Assembly: GCA_021296055.1 (NCBI GenBank)
Contig: JAGWBE010000017.1
Span: 4,060-44,773 of the forward strand
Source: Dehalococcoidia bacterium
Lineage (GTDB): Bacteria > Chloroflexota > Dehalococcoidia > Lucifugimonadales > Australimonadaceae
Reading direction: 5' to 3'
Length of the DNA stretch: 40,714 bases
The notes under the pieces were generated by a model. That model saw only the letters and a list, made by a program, of their open reading frames with translations, did no database searches and was not told the origin of the DNA. Numbering within the stretch: the first letter of the stretch is position 1; every line of letters begins with the position of its first letter. Below are positions 1 through 6,847 of the stretch, piece by piece. The position numbers and the translations under genes were made by a program.

Positions 1-28
1 CGGCGAATCGGCTCGGCGCCTCCGTCAC
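1..28 (-). CDS. Possible 5' end of a further nitrile-hydratase-like subunit gene (partial)
   Basis: Only nine codons are visible before the window ends. A GTG at 26-28 overlaps the TGA of the upstream gene (a GTGA overlap), the arrangement used by several other gene pairs in this window. The encoded start is MTEAPSRFA. Small SH3-like proteins related to the C-terminal half of nitrile hydratase beta often begin with a short run leading into a Gly-Asp-x-Val motif, and one would fit after a stand-alone beta N-domain gene. The identity is inferred from position, not from sequence. Confidence 0.3.
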
Positions 29-333
29 GCCGCGCCTCCCGCCCGGGCGTCCACCTCCGCCGTAGCGAGCAACCCCTTCTCGACGAGCAACGCCTCCACC
101 GCCGCGCTCCACCGCTCGTAGTACGACGATGCCTCGTAGCGCTCGAGCGGCAGGCTCTCGATCGCGCGGCGCATCTGGTCGGTGGAGATGACACCCTTCG
201 CCGAGAGCACGCGCGCGAGCGCGTCCGTCCGCCACTCCCAGTCCATATGCGCGTGGTCGTGCGTGTCCACGCGCTCGTCCGTGGGCCATCCGCCCCGGTC
301 GTGGGGCTTGCGTTCGTCGGGGGCTGCGCTCAT
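25..333 (-). CDS. Nitrile hydratase beta-subunit N-terminal domain-like protein
   Basis: This 102-residue protein resembles the helical N-terminal domain of nitrile hydratase/thiocyanate hydrolase beta subunits. The supporting stretch is YYERWSAAVEALLVEKGLL (about residues 71-89), which matches the YYERW...LLVE+GL signature of that family, preceded by the W-E-W-R and A-R-V-L segment near residue 32. Full beta subunits are about 220 residues and carry a C-terminal SH3-like barrel, which is absent here. The protein is therefore a split beta subunit or an accessory protein. The ATG at 331-333 is used as start, although an internal Met at residue 30 would remove a polar, probably unconserved leader. 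It lies 34 bp behind the Fe-S oxidoreductase gene on the same strand. Substrate and metal are unknown. Confidence 0.6.
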   Translation of the reverse strand: MSAAPDERKPHDRGGWPTDERVDTHDHAHMDWEWRTDALARVLSAKGVISTDQMRRAIESLPLERYEASSYYERWSAAVEALLVEKGLLATAEVDARAGGAA

Positions 334-367
334 CGCGCGCGCATCCTACGGCGCGGGCGGGCGCGAA

Positions 368-2116
368 TCAACGCCGCCGCCCAGGCTGTCGTTTCGCCGA
401 CTTGGTCTCGGACACGCCCTTCGCGCCGATGCCTTCTTCCATCATTTGGAGGCAGAAGGGGCAGGAGACGCCCACCACGTCGGCCTGCGTGTCGAGGAAG
501 TGCTCGGTGCGGATGTGGTTGACCCGGCGGCCTTCCTCCTCCATCCACATCCGCCCGCCGCCCGCCCCGCAGCAGAAGCCCCGCTCGCGGCAGCGCCCCT
601 CGCCCATCTCGACGAGGCGCAGCCCCGGTATCGCCTTGGCGATCTCGCGCGGCGCATCGTAGATGCCGTTGTGCCGCCCCAGGTAGCACGAATCGTGGTA
701 CGCCACCGACGCCTCGACCGGAAGGACCGGGCGCAGCCGTCCGGCGCGCACCAGCTCAGCCACGAAGTCGGCGTAGTGGCGCACGCGGTACTCCCCGCCA
801 AACTGCGGATATTCGTTCTTCAGCGTGTTGAAGCAGTGCGGACACAGGGTAAGCACCTCGCGCACCCCGTAGCGCTCGAACGTCTCAATGTTTTGGCGCG
901 CCAGCGTCTCGAACAGGTACTCGTTCCCCAGCCGCCGCGCCGGGTCGCCCGTGCACGCCTCCTCTTCGCCCAACACGCGGTAGCGCACCCCTGCCGTCTT
1001 TAGCACCGACGCCATCGCCCGCGCCACCTTCTGGCTCCGCTCGTCCAGCGCCGCCGTGCAGCCCACCCACAGCAGCACCTCATGCTCCGCGTCCTCCGCC
1101 ATCGTCACCGCGCTGCTGCCCGCCATCCAGTCGGTGCGCGTCGCCTGCGTTCCCCGCCACGGGTGGCCGCGCTGCTCCATCGAGGCGAGCGCCTGCATCG
1201 CCGTATCGGGGACGGACGCCTCCTCCATCGTCAGGAAGCGCCGCATATCGATGATGGTGTCAATGTGCTCCACCCCCGCCGGACACGCGTCGACGCACGC
1301 GCGGCAGGTCGTGCACGACCAGAGCACGTCGTCCGTAACCGCGTCGTGCGCCAAGCTCTCCCCCGCCTCCCCGCCCGCCAACAGCGACGGCGCCTCCGCC
1401 TCCATATGCGCCTTCGCGTCCTGCACCAGCTTCCGCGGCGAGAGCGGCTTCCCGCTCGCCCACGCCGGACACTGGTCTTGGCAGCGCCCGCAGTTGGTGC
1501 AGGCGTCCAGCTCGACCAGCTGCTTCGCCGTCAACTGCCGCAGCTCTCCCACCCCGAACGACTCCGCCTCCATCAGGTCGCCCATCGGACGCAGCGCCCC
1601 CTTAGGCCGCACCACCGCCGAGCGCAGGAAGATGGCGGCGGGAGCGACGAACATGTGCATCAGCAGTCCGAACCGCCACGCCGCGTACCCGAACGTCGCC
1701 GTCATCAGCGCCGCGTGCGCCCACCACAACGCGAAGTGCGCCGCCTCCATCGTCCATACCGACACGCCCGCGCCCCGCACGGCCAGCACCATCACGTAGG
1801 AGACGAACGACCACGGCGCGGCCTCCGGCGCGTACAGCGCGCTGCTCGGCTCCAGCTCCGTCGCCGCCATCCGCAGCGCCTGGAGCGCGAACCCGCTCGC
1901 CGCCATCGCGAACAGCAACGCCAGCAGCACGCCGTTGTCCAGCAGCGTGTTCAAACGCGGCGGACGCTGCACCCAGCGCCGGTACGCCGCGAGGCCAAGC
2001 CCCGCCACCAGCGCCAGCCCGGCCAGGTCCCACACCATCTCCAACTGCAACGACCACCGCAGCGTCGGCAGCCGCACGCCCAGGTACTCCTCCGCGTTGA
2101 ACTCCACCGCGCTCAA
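368..2116 (-). CDS. Membrane Fe-S oxidoreductase, HdrD/EMO-like (main part of a frameshifted gene)
   Basis: This is an integral-membrane electron carrier of the heterodisulfide-reductase-D / ETF:(methyl)menaquinone oxidoreductase type, expected to pass electrons from a flavoprotein such as ETF to the quinone pool. The order seen is hydrophobic helices of a nitrate-reductase-gamma-like haem-b domain (about residues 25-180), two 4Fe-4S motifs (CTNCGRCQDQCP and CTTCRACVDACP, about 205-285), then two CCG domains. The CCG domains are marked by CPHCFNTLKNEYP, YHDSCYLGRHN, GFCCGAGGGRMW and CPFCLQMM. The open frame begins at a TTG (2114-2116), but the family's first transmembrane segments are encoded just upstream in another frame (2122-2405). 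One missing base near 2117-2125 would join them into about 680 residues. All cluster-ligand motifs are intact. It may be a real disruption or an assembly error. Confidence 0.82.
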   Translation of the reverse strand: MSAVEFNAEEYLGVRLPTLRWSLQLEMVWDLAGLALVAGLGLAAYRRWVQRPPRLNTLLDNGVLLALLFAMAASGFALQALRMAATELEPSSALYAPEAAPWSFVSYVMVLAVRGAGVSVWTMEAAHFALWWAHAALMTATFGYAAWRFGLLMHMFVAPAAIFLRSAVVRPKGALRPMGDLMEAESFGVGELRQLTAKQLVELDACTNCGRCQDQCPAWASGKPLSPRKLVQDAKAHMEAEAPSLLAGGEAGESLAHDAVTDDVLWSCTTCRACVDACPAGVEHIDTIIDMRRFLTMEEASVPDTAMQALASMEQRGHPWRGTQATRTDWMAGSSAVTMAEDAEHEVLLWVGCTAALDERSQKVARAMASVLKTAGVRYRVLGEEEACTGDPARRLGNEYLFETLARQNIETFERYGVREVLTLCPHCFNTLKNEYPQFGGEYRVRHYADFVAELVRAGRLRPVLPVEASVAYHDSCYLGRHNGIYDAPREIAKAIPGLRLVEMGEGRCRERGFCCGAGGGRMWMEEEGRRVNHIRTEHFLDTQADVVGVSCPFCLQMMEEGIGAKGVSETKSAKRQPGRRR

Positions 2117-2121
2117 CCGCG

Positions 2122-2405
2122 ATGCCCCAGAAGATGAGCGCGTGCATCACCCCCGGCAGCCGCTCCCGCCGCACGAACCGCCGATGCGCCAGCGCGTCCG
2201 CCGCTATCCACTGCGCGAACGCCCGCAGGCGCACGCCCCACCCCCCGAACTCCCCCGGCGCCGTCCCCAGCCGCCAATACCGCGACCGCCGGTACAACCC
2301 CCACGCGATGAATCCCAACGCCACGACGCCAAGCAGGTACACCACGGCCCCCAGCGGGTAGCCGATGTTCCAGAAGTCGACGCGGCCATTCAGCGGATCG
2401 GGCAT
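2122..2405 (-). pseudogene. N-terminal segment of the Fe-S oxidoreductase, frameshifted from its body
   Basis: The ATG at 2403-2405 opens a reading frame giving MPDPLNGRVDFWNIGYPLG, a hydrophobic helix (about residues 17-38), a basic loop, and the segment HALIFWGI that begins the second helix. This is the usual N-terminus of NarI-like/HdrD fusion reductases. After FWGI the frame turns into low-complexity Gly/Arg/Ala sequence, while the family continues in the neighbouring frame. A single-base insertion after GCG-GT would read FWGIAV-LSAVEFNAEEYLG and restore one protein. I see no slippery heptamer to support programmed frameshifting. Confidence 0.7.
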
Positions 2406-2539
2406 AGCGGGGCAAGCAGTCTAGCACGGGCGCGCTGCCCCACAGCCACAGCAGGCGCTCAGCAGTGCTGGACAAGCCCGCTCCCGGCGACAATCAGCAG
2501 CGCCGGGGTGTGCACAATGTCGTTGTTACGAGAAAAGCG

Positions 2540-3343
2540 TCATTCGCCCGATGCCTCTCCCGCCAGCACCACAACGCCCTCTGCCCCGCCATGCTCCGCT
2601 ATCCATGCGCGCAGCGTATCGGCGCGGCGCGCTTGGTCGGTAACGGCGGTGTCCAGCACGCAGCGGCAGGTTCGAGTGTACGAGCCGATGACCGAAAGCT
2701 CCGACCTGTGGGACGGCCATTGCCACGGGTTGCCGCTCGCGTCGCGGAACACTTGCTCGCAGAGTTCCTTGTTCACCGGGACGACGCGGTCGAACCTGCG
2801 CGATAGCCTCGGCGAGCCGCCGAACACCCAGAACCCGTTCCACTCGCCGTCGGCGCGCGCCTTGCGCACGTGCGCGTTCGTAGCGGCGCGCTCCGCATCC
2901 CGCCCCGTCAGCGCCTCGCTCACGCTAGGCAGTATCCATTCCACGCGCAGGCCGCCAATCAGGTAGAACCCGAACTCTCCAGTCCGCCTGCCGTCCCGCC
3001 ACTTCTCTAGCCTCGCTAGGAACAACAGCGCATCCCCAGGCCGGATGCTGCGCAGGCCGGACGCCCGAGCGTTAGCGTCGCACATGTCCCCGTAAGTGAA
3101 CGTCTCGAACTCTGGGTCGTTGTGGCAAGCGTAGCCCCAATAGCGCTCCGGCACGTAGCAGGTAAGGTCGCGGGCGGCGGCGTAGTGCGAACGCAGATCG
3201 CGGTAGCGCGCCATATGCGGCGAAGCGTCCAGGCGCCGCTCTCCCTCAGGGATGGGCAGGAACTCAAACGCCCCGTCTTCGAAGATCGGGCTGGCGAAGG
3301 GGTGGCTGGCGTTCGCGCCGACGTTGGCCAAGTAGATGCGCAT
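2540..3343 (-). CDS. Nucleotide modification associated domain 3 (Nmad3)-like protein
   Basis: This 267-residue soluble protein begins MRIYLANVGANASH, followed by SPIFEDGAFEFLPIPE (about residues 18-33). That is the hallmark start of the Nmad3 family, named by Iyer, Aravind and colleagues for its association with DNA-base modification systems. The start ATG is at 3341-3343. Other visible features are an aromatic-rich centre (YVPERYWGYACHNDPEFETFTYGD) and GEFGFYLIGGL, compatible with a compact alpha/beta fold. No transmembrane segment or signal peptide is seen. Catalytic residues are not established for this family, so no reaction is assigned. It is transcribed toward the Fe-S oxidoreductase across a 134-bp gap and has no recognisable modification partner next to it. 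The restriction-modification pair lies 10 kb away. Confidence 0.6.
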   Translation of the reverse strand: MRIYLANVGANASHPFASPIFEDGAFEFLPIPEGERRLDASPHMARYRDLRSHYAAARDLTCYVPERYWGYACHNDPEFETFTYGDMCDANARASGLRSIRPGDALLFLARLEKWRDGRRTGEFGFYLIGGLRVEWILPSVSEALTGRDAERAATNAHVRKARADGEWNGFWVFGGSPRLSRRFDRVVPVNKELCEQVFRDASGNPWQWPSHRSELSVIGSYTRTCRCVLDTAVTDQARRADTLRAWIAEHGGAEGVVVLAGEASGE

Positions 3344-3447
3344 GCGGCGCGCCGCACCATAGCAGCCGCGCCGCGCTCCCCTGACCGCCGCGCACTCCCG
3401 CCTGCTACACTCCCTCAGGCGCCCCGCCGCCCAAAGGAGAGCCCCGC

Positions 3448-3822
3448 ATGGCCAACCCCATCGTCCACTTCGAGATTGCCGCCAAGGACGCCGAGCGCCT
3501 CCGCGCCTTCTACGCGAGCGTCTTCGACTGGCCCATCAACGCCGACAACCCCATGAACTACGCCGTCGCCTCCACCAAGGAGGGCGATCTCGGCATCGAC
3601 GGCGGCTTCTACGAGGTCGGGGACGAGTCCGACCGCCCGGGCGTCCGCATCTACGCCCAGGTCGAGAACCTCGACGCCACGCTCCAAAAGGCCGCCGACG
3701 CGGGCGGAACCATCGTCAACCCCGGCTTCGACATGCCCGCCGTCGGCATCCGCATAGGCGCCTTCCTCGACCCCGAGGGCAACTTCTTCGGCGCCGTCCA
3801 GCCCATCCCGCAAGGAGGGTAA
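3448..3822 (+). CDS. VOC-fold (glyoxalase/bleomycin-resistance-like) protein
   Basis: This 124-residue protein has one complete vicinal-oxygen-chelate module pair. IVHFEIAAKDAERLRAFYASVFDW (residues 4-27) is the classic first beta-alpha element, and the chain ends with FLDPEGNFFGAVQP (106-119). His7 and Glu9 in the first strand and Glu112 late in the chain sit where VOC metal ligands often lie. Substrate cannot be inferred: the family spans glyoxalases, dioxygenases, epimerases and binding proteins. The ATG is preceded by an AGGAGA-type ribosome binding site at a normal distance. It converges with sucD, leaving only 22 bp between the two stop codons. Confidence 0.85.
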   Translation: MANPIVHFEIAAKDAERLRAFYASVFDWPINADNPMNYAVASTKEGDLGIDGGFYEVGDESDRPGVRIYAQVENLDATLQKAADAGGTIVNPGFDMPAVGIRIGAFLDPEGNFFGAVQPIPQGG

Positions 3823-3844
3823 GGGGGCGGAAGGCCCCGCTGCC

Positions 3845-4726
3845 CTACTTGCTTCCCACTATCCCCCGCACCGTCGCGCCGATCTCCGCCGGCGACGGGA
3901 TGATCGCGCAGCCCGCCTCCGCCAGCGCACGCACCTTCTCCGACGCCAGCGCCGCCTTCCCCGTAATCACCGCCCCCGCGTGCCCCATCCGACGGCCTGG
4001 GGGCGCCGTTTGGCCCACGATGAGGGCGGCCACGGGCTTGTCCACGCGCTCCGCGATGTAAGCAGCGGCTTCCTGCTCCTTCGTGCCGCCGATCTCGCCG
4101 ATGAGCACCACCGCCTCCGTCTCCGGGTCGGCGTTGAACTGCTCCAGCACGTCCACGAACCCCGTCCCCGACACCGGGTCGCCCCCGATGCCGACGCAGG
4201 TCGATTGGCCGATGCCCAACTCCGTCAGCTGGTTGACAGCCTCGTAGGTGAGGGTGCCGGAGCGCGAGACGACGCCCACTTTCCCCGGCAGATGGATGTT
4301 GCCCGGCATGATGCCGACCTTGGCGCGCTCGCCGGGGCTGATGAGGCCCGGGCAGTTCGGCCCCAGCAGCCGCGTCCCGCTCCCCTCTATGTGGCGCACC
4401 ACCGTCGTCGTGTCGCGCACCGGCACGCCCTCCGCGATGCACACCATCAGGCCGATGCCCGCGTCGGCGCACTCCAGCATCGCATCCGCCGCGAAGGGCG
4501 CCGGCACGAAGATGAGCGACAGGTCGGCGCCCGTCTCCTCCACCGCCTCGCGCACCGAGTCGAACACCGGCACGCTCCCCCCGAACGTCTCTCCGCCCTT
4601 CCCCGGCGTGACGCCGGCGACGACGTTCGTCCCGTAGTCGATGCACCGCTGCGCATGGAACGACCCCTCGCGCCCGGTGATGCCCTGGATGAGAACGCGC
4701 GATTCGCTGTTGACCAAGATGCTCAT
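3845..4726 (-). CDS. sucD: Succinate-CoA ligase (ADP/GDP-forming), alpha subunit
   Basis: This is the TCA-cycle enzyme interconverting succinyl-CoA and succinate with substrate-level phosphorylation. The alpha subunit binds CoA and carries the phosphohistidine. At 293 residues it has normal length. The N-terminal CoA-binding Rossmann domain shows VLIQGITGREGSFHA (residues 11-25), followed by GLMVCIAEGVP, LLGPNCPGLISP and VVSRSGTLTYE. The ligase domain contains GRRMGHAGAVI, whose His is the expected phosphorylated residue. It starts 4 bp after the sucC stop, so the two are transcribed and probably translated together. Confidence 0.96.
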   Translation of the reverse strand: MSILVNSESRVLIQGITGREGSFHAQRCIDYGTNVVAGVTPGKGGETFGGSVPVFDSVREAVEETGADLSLIFVPAPFAADAMLECADAGIGLMVCIAEGVPVRDTTTVVRHIEGSGTRLLGPNCPGLISPGERAKVGIMPGNIHLPGKVGVVSRSGTLTYEAVNQLTELGIGQSTCVGIGGDPVSGTGFVDVLEQFNADPETEAVVLIGEIGGTKEQEAAAYIAERVDKPVAALIVGQTAPPGRRMGHAGAVITGKAALASEKVRALAEAGCAIIPSPAEIGATVRGIVGSK

Positions 4727-4730
4727 ATGC

Positions 4731-5885
4731 CTAGCCAGCCGCCTTGATCGCCGCCGCCGCCTCTTGCAGCGTATCCACCAGCGTCAGGTCGAGGCCCGAC
4801 TCTGCCAAGATGCGCTTGCCATCGTCCACGTTCGTCCCCAGCAGGCGCACCACCAGCGGCGGCTGGCGATCGGCCTTGGCGTAGGCGTCGGCCACGCCCC
4901 GCGCCACCACGTCGCACCGCAGGATGCCGCCGAACACGTTCACCAGCACGCGCAGCACGCTCGGGTCGGCCAGCATCAACTGGATCGCCTGCGACACCTT
5001 CTCCTCATTCGCGCCGCCGCCCACGTCGAGGAAGTTCGCCGGGTCGGCGCCCGCCGCCTTCACCGTGTCCATCGTCGCCATAGCGAGACCTGCGCCGTTG
5101 ACCATGCACCCCACGTCGCCGTCCAACTTCACGTAGGCGATACCGCGGGCGGATGCCTCCACCTCCAGCGCGTCCTCCTGGCTCTCGTCCCGCAGCGCGG
5201 CCTCCGCCTCGTGGCGGAACAGCGCGTCGTCGTCCAGCGACACCTTGGCGTCCAGCGCCAGCAGCGCCCCTTGCTCCGTAACCACCAGCGGGTTGATCTC
5301 CACCATCGTCAGGTCCTTCTCGACGTAGGCGCGGTGGCACGCGGCGAGCATCGACGCGAACGCGCGCGACTGCCCCCCGGTCAACCCCAGCGCGGCGGCC
5401 ACGCGGCGTCCCTGGTACGGCTGAAAGCCGATAGCAGGGTCGATAGCCTCCGTGATGATGGCCGACGGGTCAGACTCCGCGACCTGCTCGATCTCCACGC
5501 CTCCCGCAGCCGACGCGATGACCACCGGCCGCTTCCGCCCGCCATCCGTCGTGATGCTCACGTACAGCTCGCGCGCCACGTCGACTGTCTGCTCAACGAG
5601 TACGCTGTGGACGGGCGCGCCCTGCGGCCCCGTCTGCGCCGTAACCAGGCTCGCGCCGATGAGCGCCTCCGCGACCTCCCCCGCCTCCCGCGCCGACGCG
5701 GCCACCTTCACGCCGCCCGCCTTGCCCCGCCCTCCCGCGTGCACCTGCGCCTTGACGACGGCCTTGCCGCCGAGGCGCTCGGCGGCGGCGGCGGCCTCCT
5801 GCGCCGAGCGCGCCACCTCGCCCTGGGGCGTCGGCACGCCGTAGGGGGCGAGCAGCGCCTTAGCCTGGTATTCGTGCAACTTCAT
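4731..5885 (-). CDS. sucC: Succinate-CoA ligase, beta subunit
   Basis: The beta subunit carries the ATP-grasp nucleotide-binding domain and the succinate site of succinyl-CoA synthetase. The 384-residue length is typical. It starts MKLHEYQAKALLAPYGVP, a near-invariant family start. The glycine-rich loop HAGGRGKAGGVKVA (about 51-64) is the ATP-grasp loop, MVEINPLVV and ALDAKVSLDDDALFR carry metal and nucleotide contacts, and the C-terminal ligase domain contains NGAGLAMATMDTVKAAG and FGGILRCDVVARG. Upstream, no strong Shine-Dalgarno is visible, and a perfect 9-bp inverted repeat lies 11 nt before the ATG (separate entry). Nucleotide preference (ADP or GDP) cannot be read with confidence. Confidence 0.96.
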   Translation of the reverse strand: MKLHEYQAKALLAPYGVPTPQGEVARSAQEAAAAAERLGGKAVVKAQVHAGGRGKAGGVKVAASAREAGEVAEALIGASLVTAQTGPQGAPVHSVLVEQTVDVARELYVSITTDGGRKRPVVIASAAGGVEIEQVAESDPSAIITEAIDPAIGFQPYQGRRVAAALGLTGGQSRAFASMLAACHRAYVEKDLTMVEINPLVVTEQGALLALDAKVSLDDDALFRHEAEAALRDESQEDALEVEASARGIAYVKLDGDVGCMVNGAGLAMATMDTVKAAGADPANFLDVGGGANEEKVSQAIQLMLADPSVLRVLVNVFGGILRCDVVARGVADAYAKADRQPPLVVRLLGTNVDDGKRILAESGLDLTLVDTLQEAAAAIKAAG

Positions 5886-5896
5886 AGGCGGCGAAT

Positions 5897-5916
5897 CGCC
5901 GGGCTGTAGCCCGGCG
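5897..5916. repeat. Perfect 9-bp inverted repeat in the sucC leader
   Basis: Arms CGCCGGGCT and AGCCCGGCG flank a 2-nt GT centre. The repeat sits 11 nt upstream of the sucC ATG, where it could fold in the mRNA next to the ribosome-binding region. Palindromes of this GGGC...GCCC type are also common dispersed repeats, so a regulatory role is not shown. Confidence 0.55.
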
Positions 5917-5990
5917 CGCCCGCATCATAGCAGAGAACCGCCCCGCCATCCTCACCCTCTCCCTCCATTCGCCCCGTCTCCCTCTCCGTT

Positions 5991-6014
5991 CGCCCTGAGG
6001 GAACTCGAAGGGCG
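5991..6014. repeat. Short palindromic repeat, family 1 (complete copy)
   Basis: The 24-bp unit has outer arms CGCCCT and AGGGCG, inner pairs GAG and CTC, a GGAA tetraloop and a 2-nt GA bulge. It lies between sucC and the toxin-antitoxin promoter. Identical copies are at 6820-6843 and 12784-12807, and diverged ones lie at 10091, 12729, 23399, 25181 and 33016. All are intergenic. Confidence 0.85.
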
Positions 6015-6036
6015 CGCAGTCGACAACACGCGCCGC

Positions 6037-6066
6037 TTGCCCATGCGCCCTACGCCTTGCTATACT
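6037..6066 (+). promoter_or_regulatory. Sigma70-type promoter of the toxin-antitoxin pair
   Basis: TTGCCC (6037-6042) and TATACT (6061-6066) are separated by 18 bp. Just downstream, the heptamer GTAAGGC occurs at 6074-6080 and 6094-6100, exactly 20 bp (about two helical turns) apart, before the antitoxin ATG at 6115. The position suits an operator for AbrB-fold antitoxin autoregulation. The promoter is well matched, whereas the operator is inferred. Confidence 0.65.
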
Positions 6067-6114
6067 ATCAAAAGTAAGGCCAACGGCCATCTTGTAAGGC
6101 GCGAGGCGTTCCGC

Positions 6115-6348
6115 ATGCTCGAATCCGGCGTAACCTCCAAGGGGCAGACCACCTTGCCCAAGCCCGTGCGCGACGCCCTCTCCGTCCGGCCCGGCGACCG
6201 CGTCCGCTACCTCATCCATGACGGCGAGGTGCGCATCGTCCCCGTGCGCCCCGTCAGCCGCCTCTTCGGCGTGCTCGCGCACGACGGCCCCGCCGCCACC
6301 CTGGACGACATGGAGCGCGCTATCGGCGACGCCGCCTCGGCGCCGTGA
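6115..6348 (+). CDS. AbrB/SpoVT-fold antitoxin (VapB/MazE-like)
   Basis: The 77-residue protein begins MLESGVTSKGQTTLPKPVRD, the standard swapped-hairpin AbrB DNA-binding domain (residues 1-45), followed by a short C-terminal tail (DDMERAIGDAASAP) of the kind that wraps around a PIN toxin. The upstream in-frame codons from 6037 overlap the predicted promoter and lack conservation with the fold, so the ATG at 6115 is chosen. The stop TGA overlaps the GTG start of the toxin gene, giving translational coupling. The protein should neutralise the toxin and repress its own promoter, possibly through the GTAAGGC pair. Confidence 0.88.
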   Translation: MLESGVTSKGQTTLPKPVRDALSVRPGDRVRYLIHDGEVRIVPVRPVSRLFGVLAHDGPAATLDDMERAIGDAASAP

Positions 6349-6758
6349 TCGCCCTCGACACCAACGTCCTCGTCCGCTACCTCGTCCGCGACGACCCCGC
6401 CCAGGCGGAGGCCGCCCGCGCCTTGGTGGAGGCGCTAACGCCCGGCAACGCGGGGTTTATCTGCCGAGAAGTCGCCGTCGAACTGGTCTGGGTGCTGGAA
6501 CGCCTCTACCGCCTCACTCGCGCCCAGATTGCCGACGTGCTCGTCGAGCTGACCGCCACGGACGGCCTCGCCGTCGAGTCCGCGGACGACGTAGCCCGTG
6601 CCGCGCACGCCTATCGACAGGGCGGCCCCGGCTTCTCCGACTTGATGATCCTCGCGGCAGCCGAACGCTCCGCCGCCGTTCCTCTCCACACCTTCGACCG
6701 CCGGCTCGACCGCCTGCCAGGCGCCGCCCCGGTCGCCAGCCCCCCAACTGCCTCCTAA
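6345..6758 (+). CDS. PIN-domain ribonuclease toxin (VapC-like)
   Basis: This 137-residue protein spans one PIN domain. The first acidic residue is in IALDTNVLVRYLVRDD (Asp4 with the TN motif), a conserved Glu lies in the EVAVEL helix (about residues 41-46), and the later Asp is in PGFSDLMILAAAE, followed by LHTFDRRLDRL. These four acidic positions coordinate the divalent metal in VapC enzymes, which cleave tRNA or rRNA, so the active site looks complete. The GTG start is embedded in the antitoxin stop (GTGA). Upstream order (antitoxin first) is typical. The target RNA cannot be predicted. Confidence 0.9.
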   Translation: MIALDTNVLVRYLVRDDPAQAEAARALVEALTPGNAGFICREVAVELVWVLERLYRLTRAQIADVLVELTATDGLAVESADDVARAAHAYRQGGPGFSDLMILAAAERSAAVPLHTFDRRLDRLPGAAPVASPPTAS

Positions 6759-6819
6759 CTCCCCCAATCCCTCCGTTCGCCCCGTCTCCCTCCACGTATC
6801 GCCCTGTCCCCCTTCTGTT

Positions 6820-6843
6820 CGCCCTGAGGGAACTCGAAGGGCG
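6820..6843. repeat. Short palindromic repeat, family 1 (complete copy)
   Basis: This copy is identical over 24 bp to the one at 5991-6014. The two copies bracket the toxin-antitoxin module, 0.8 kb apart in the same orientation. The copy sits 5 bp beyond the stop codon of the convergent oxidoreductase gene and 61 bp beyond the toxin stop, a position that would also suit transcript 3'-end formation. Confidence 0.85.
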
Positions 6844-6847
6844 CCCC

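Noticed and set aside
2110..2130. Programmed ribosomal frameshift in the Fe-S oxidoreductase
   Set aside because: No slippery heptamer or downstream pseudoknot is visible, and the family is not known to use frameshifting.
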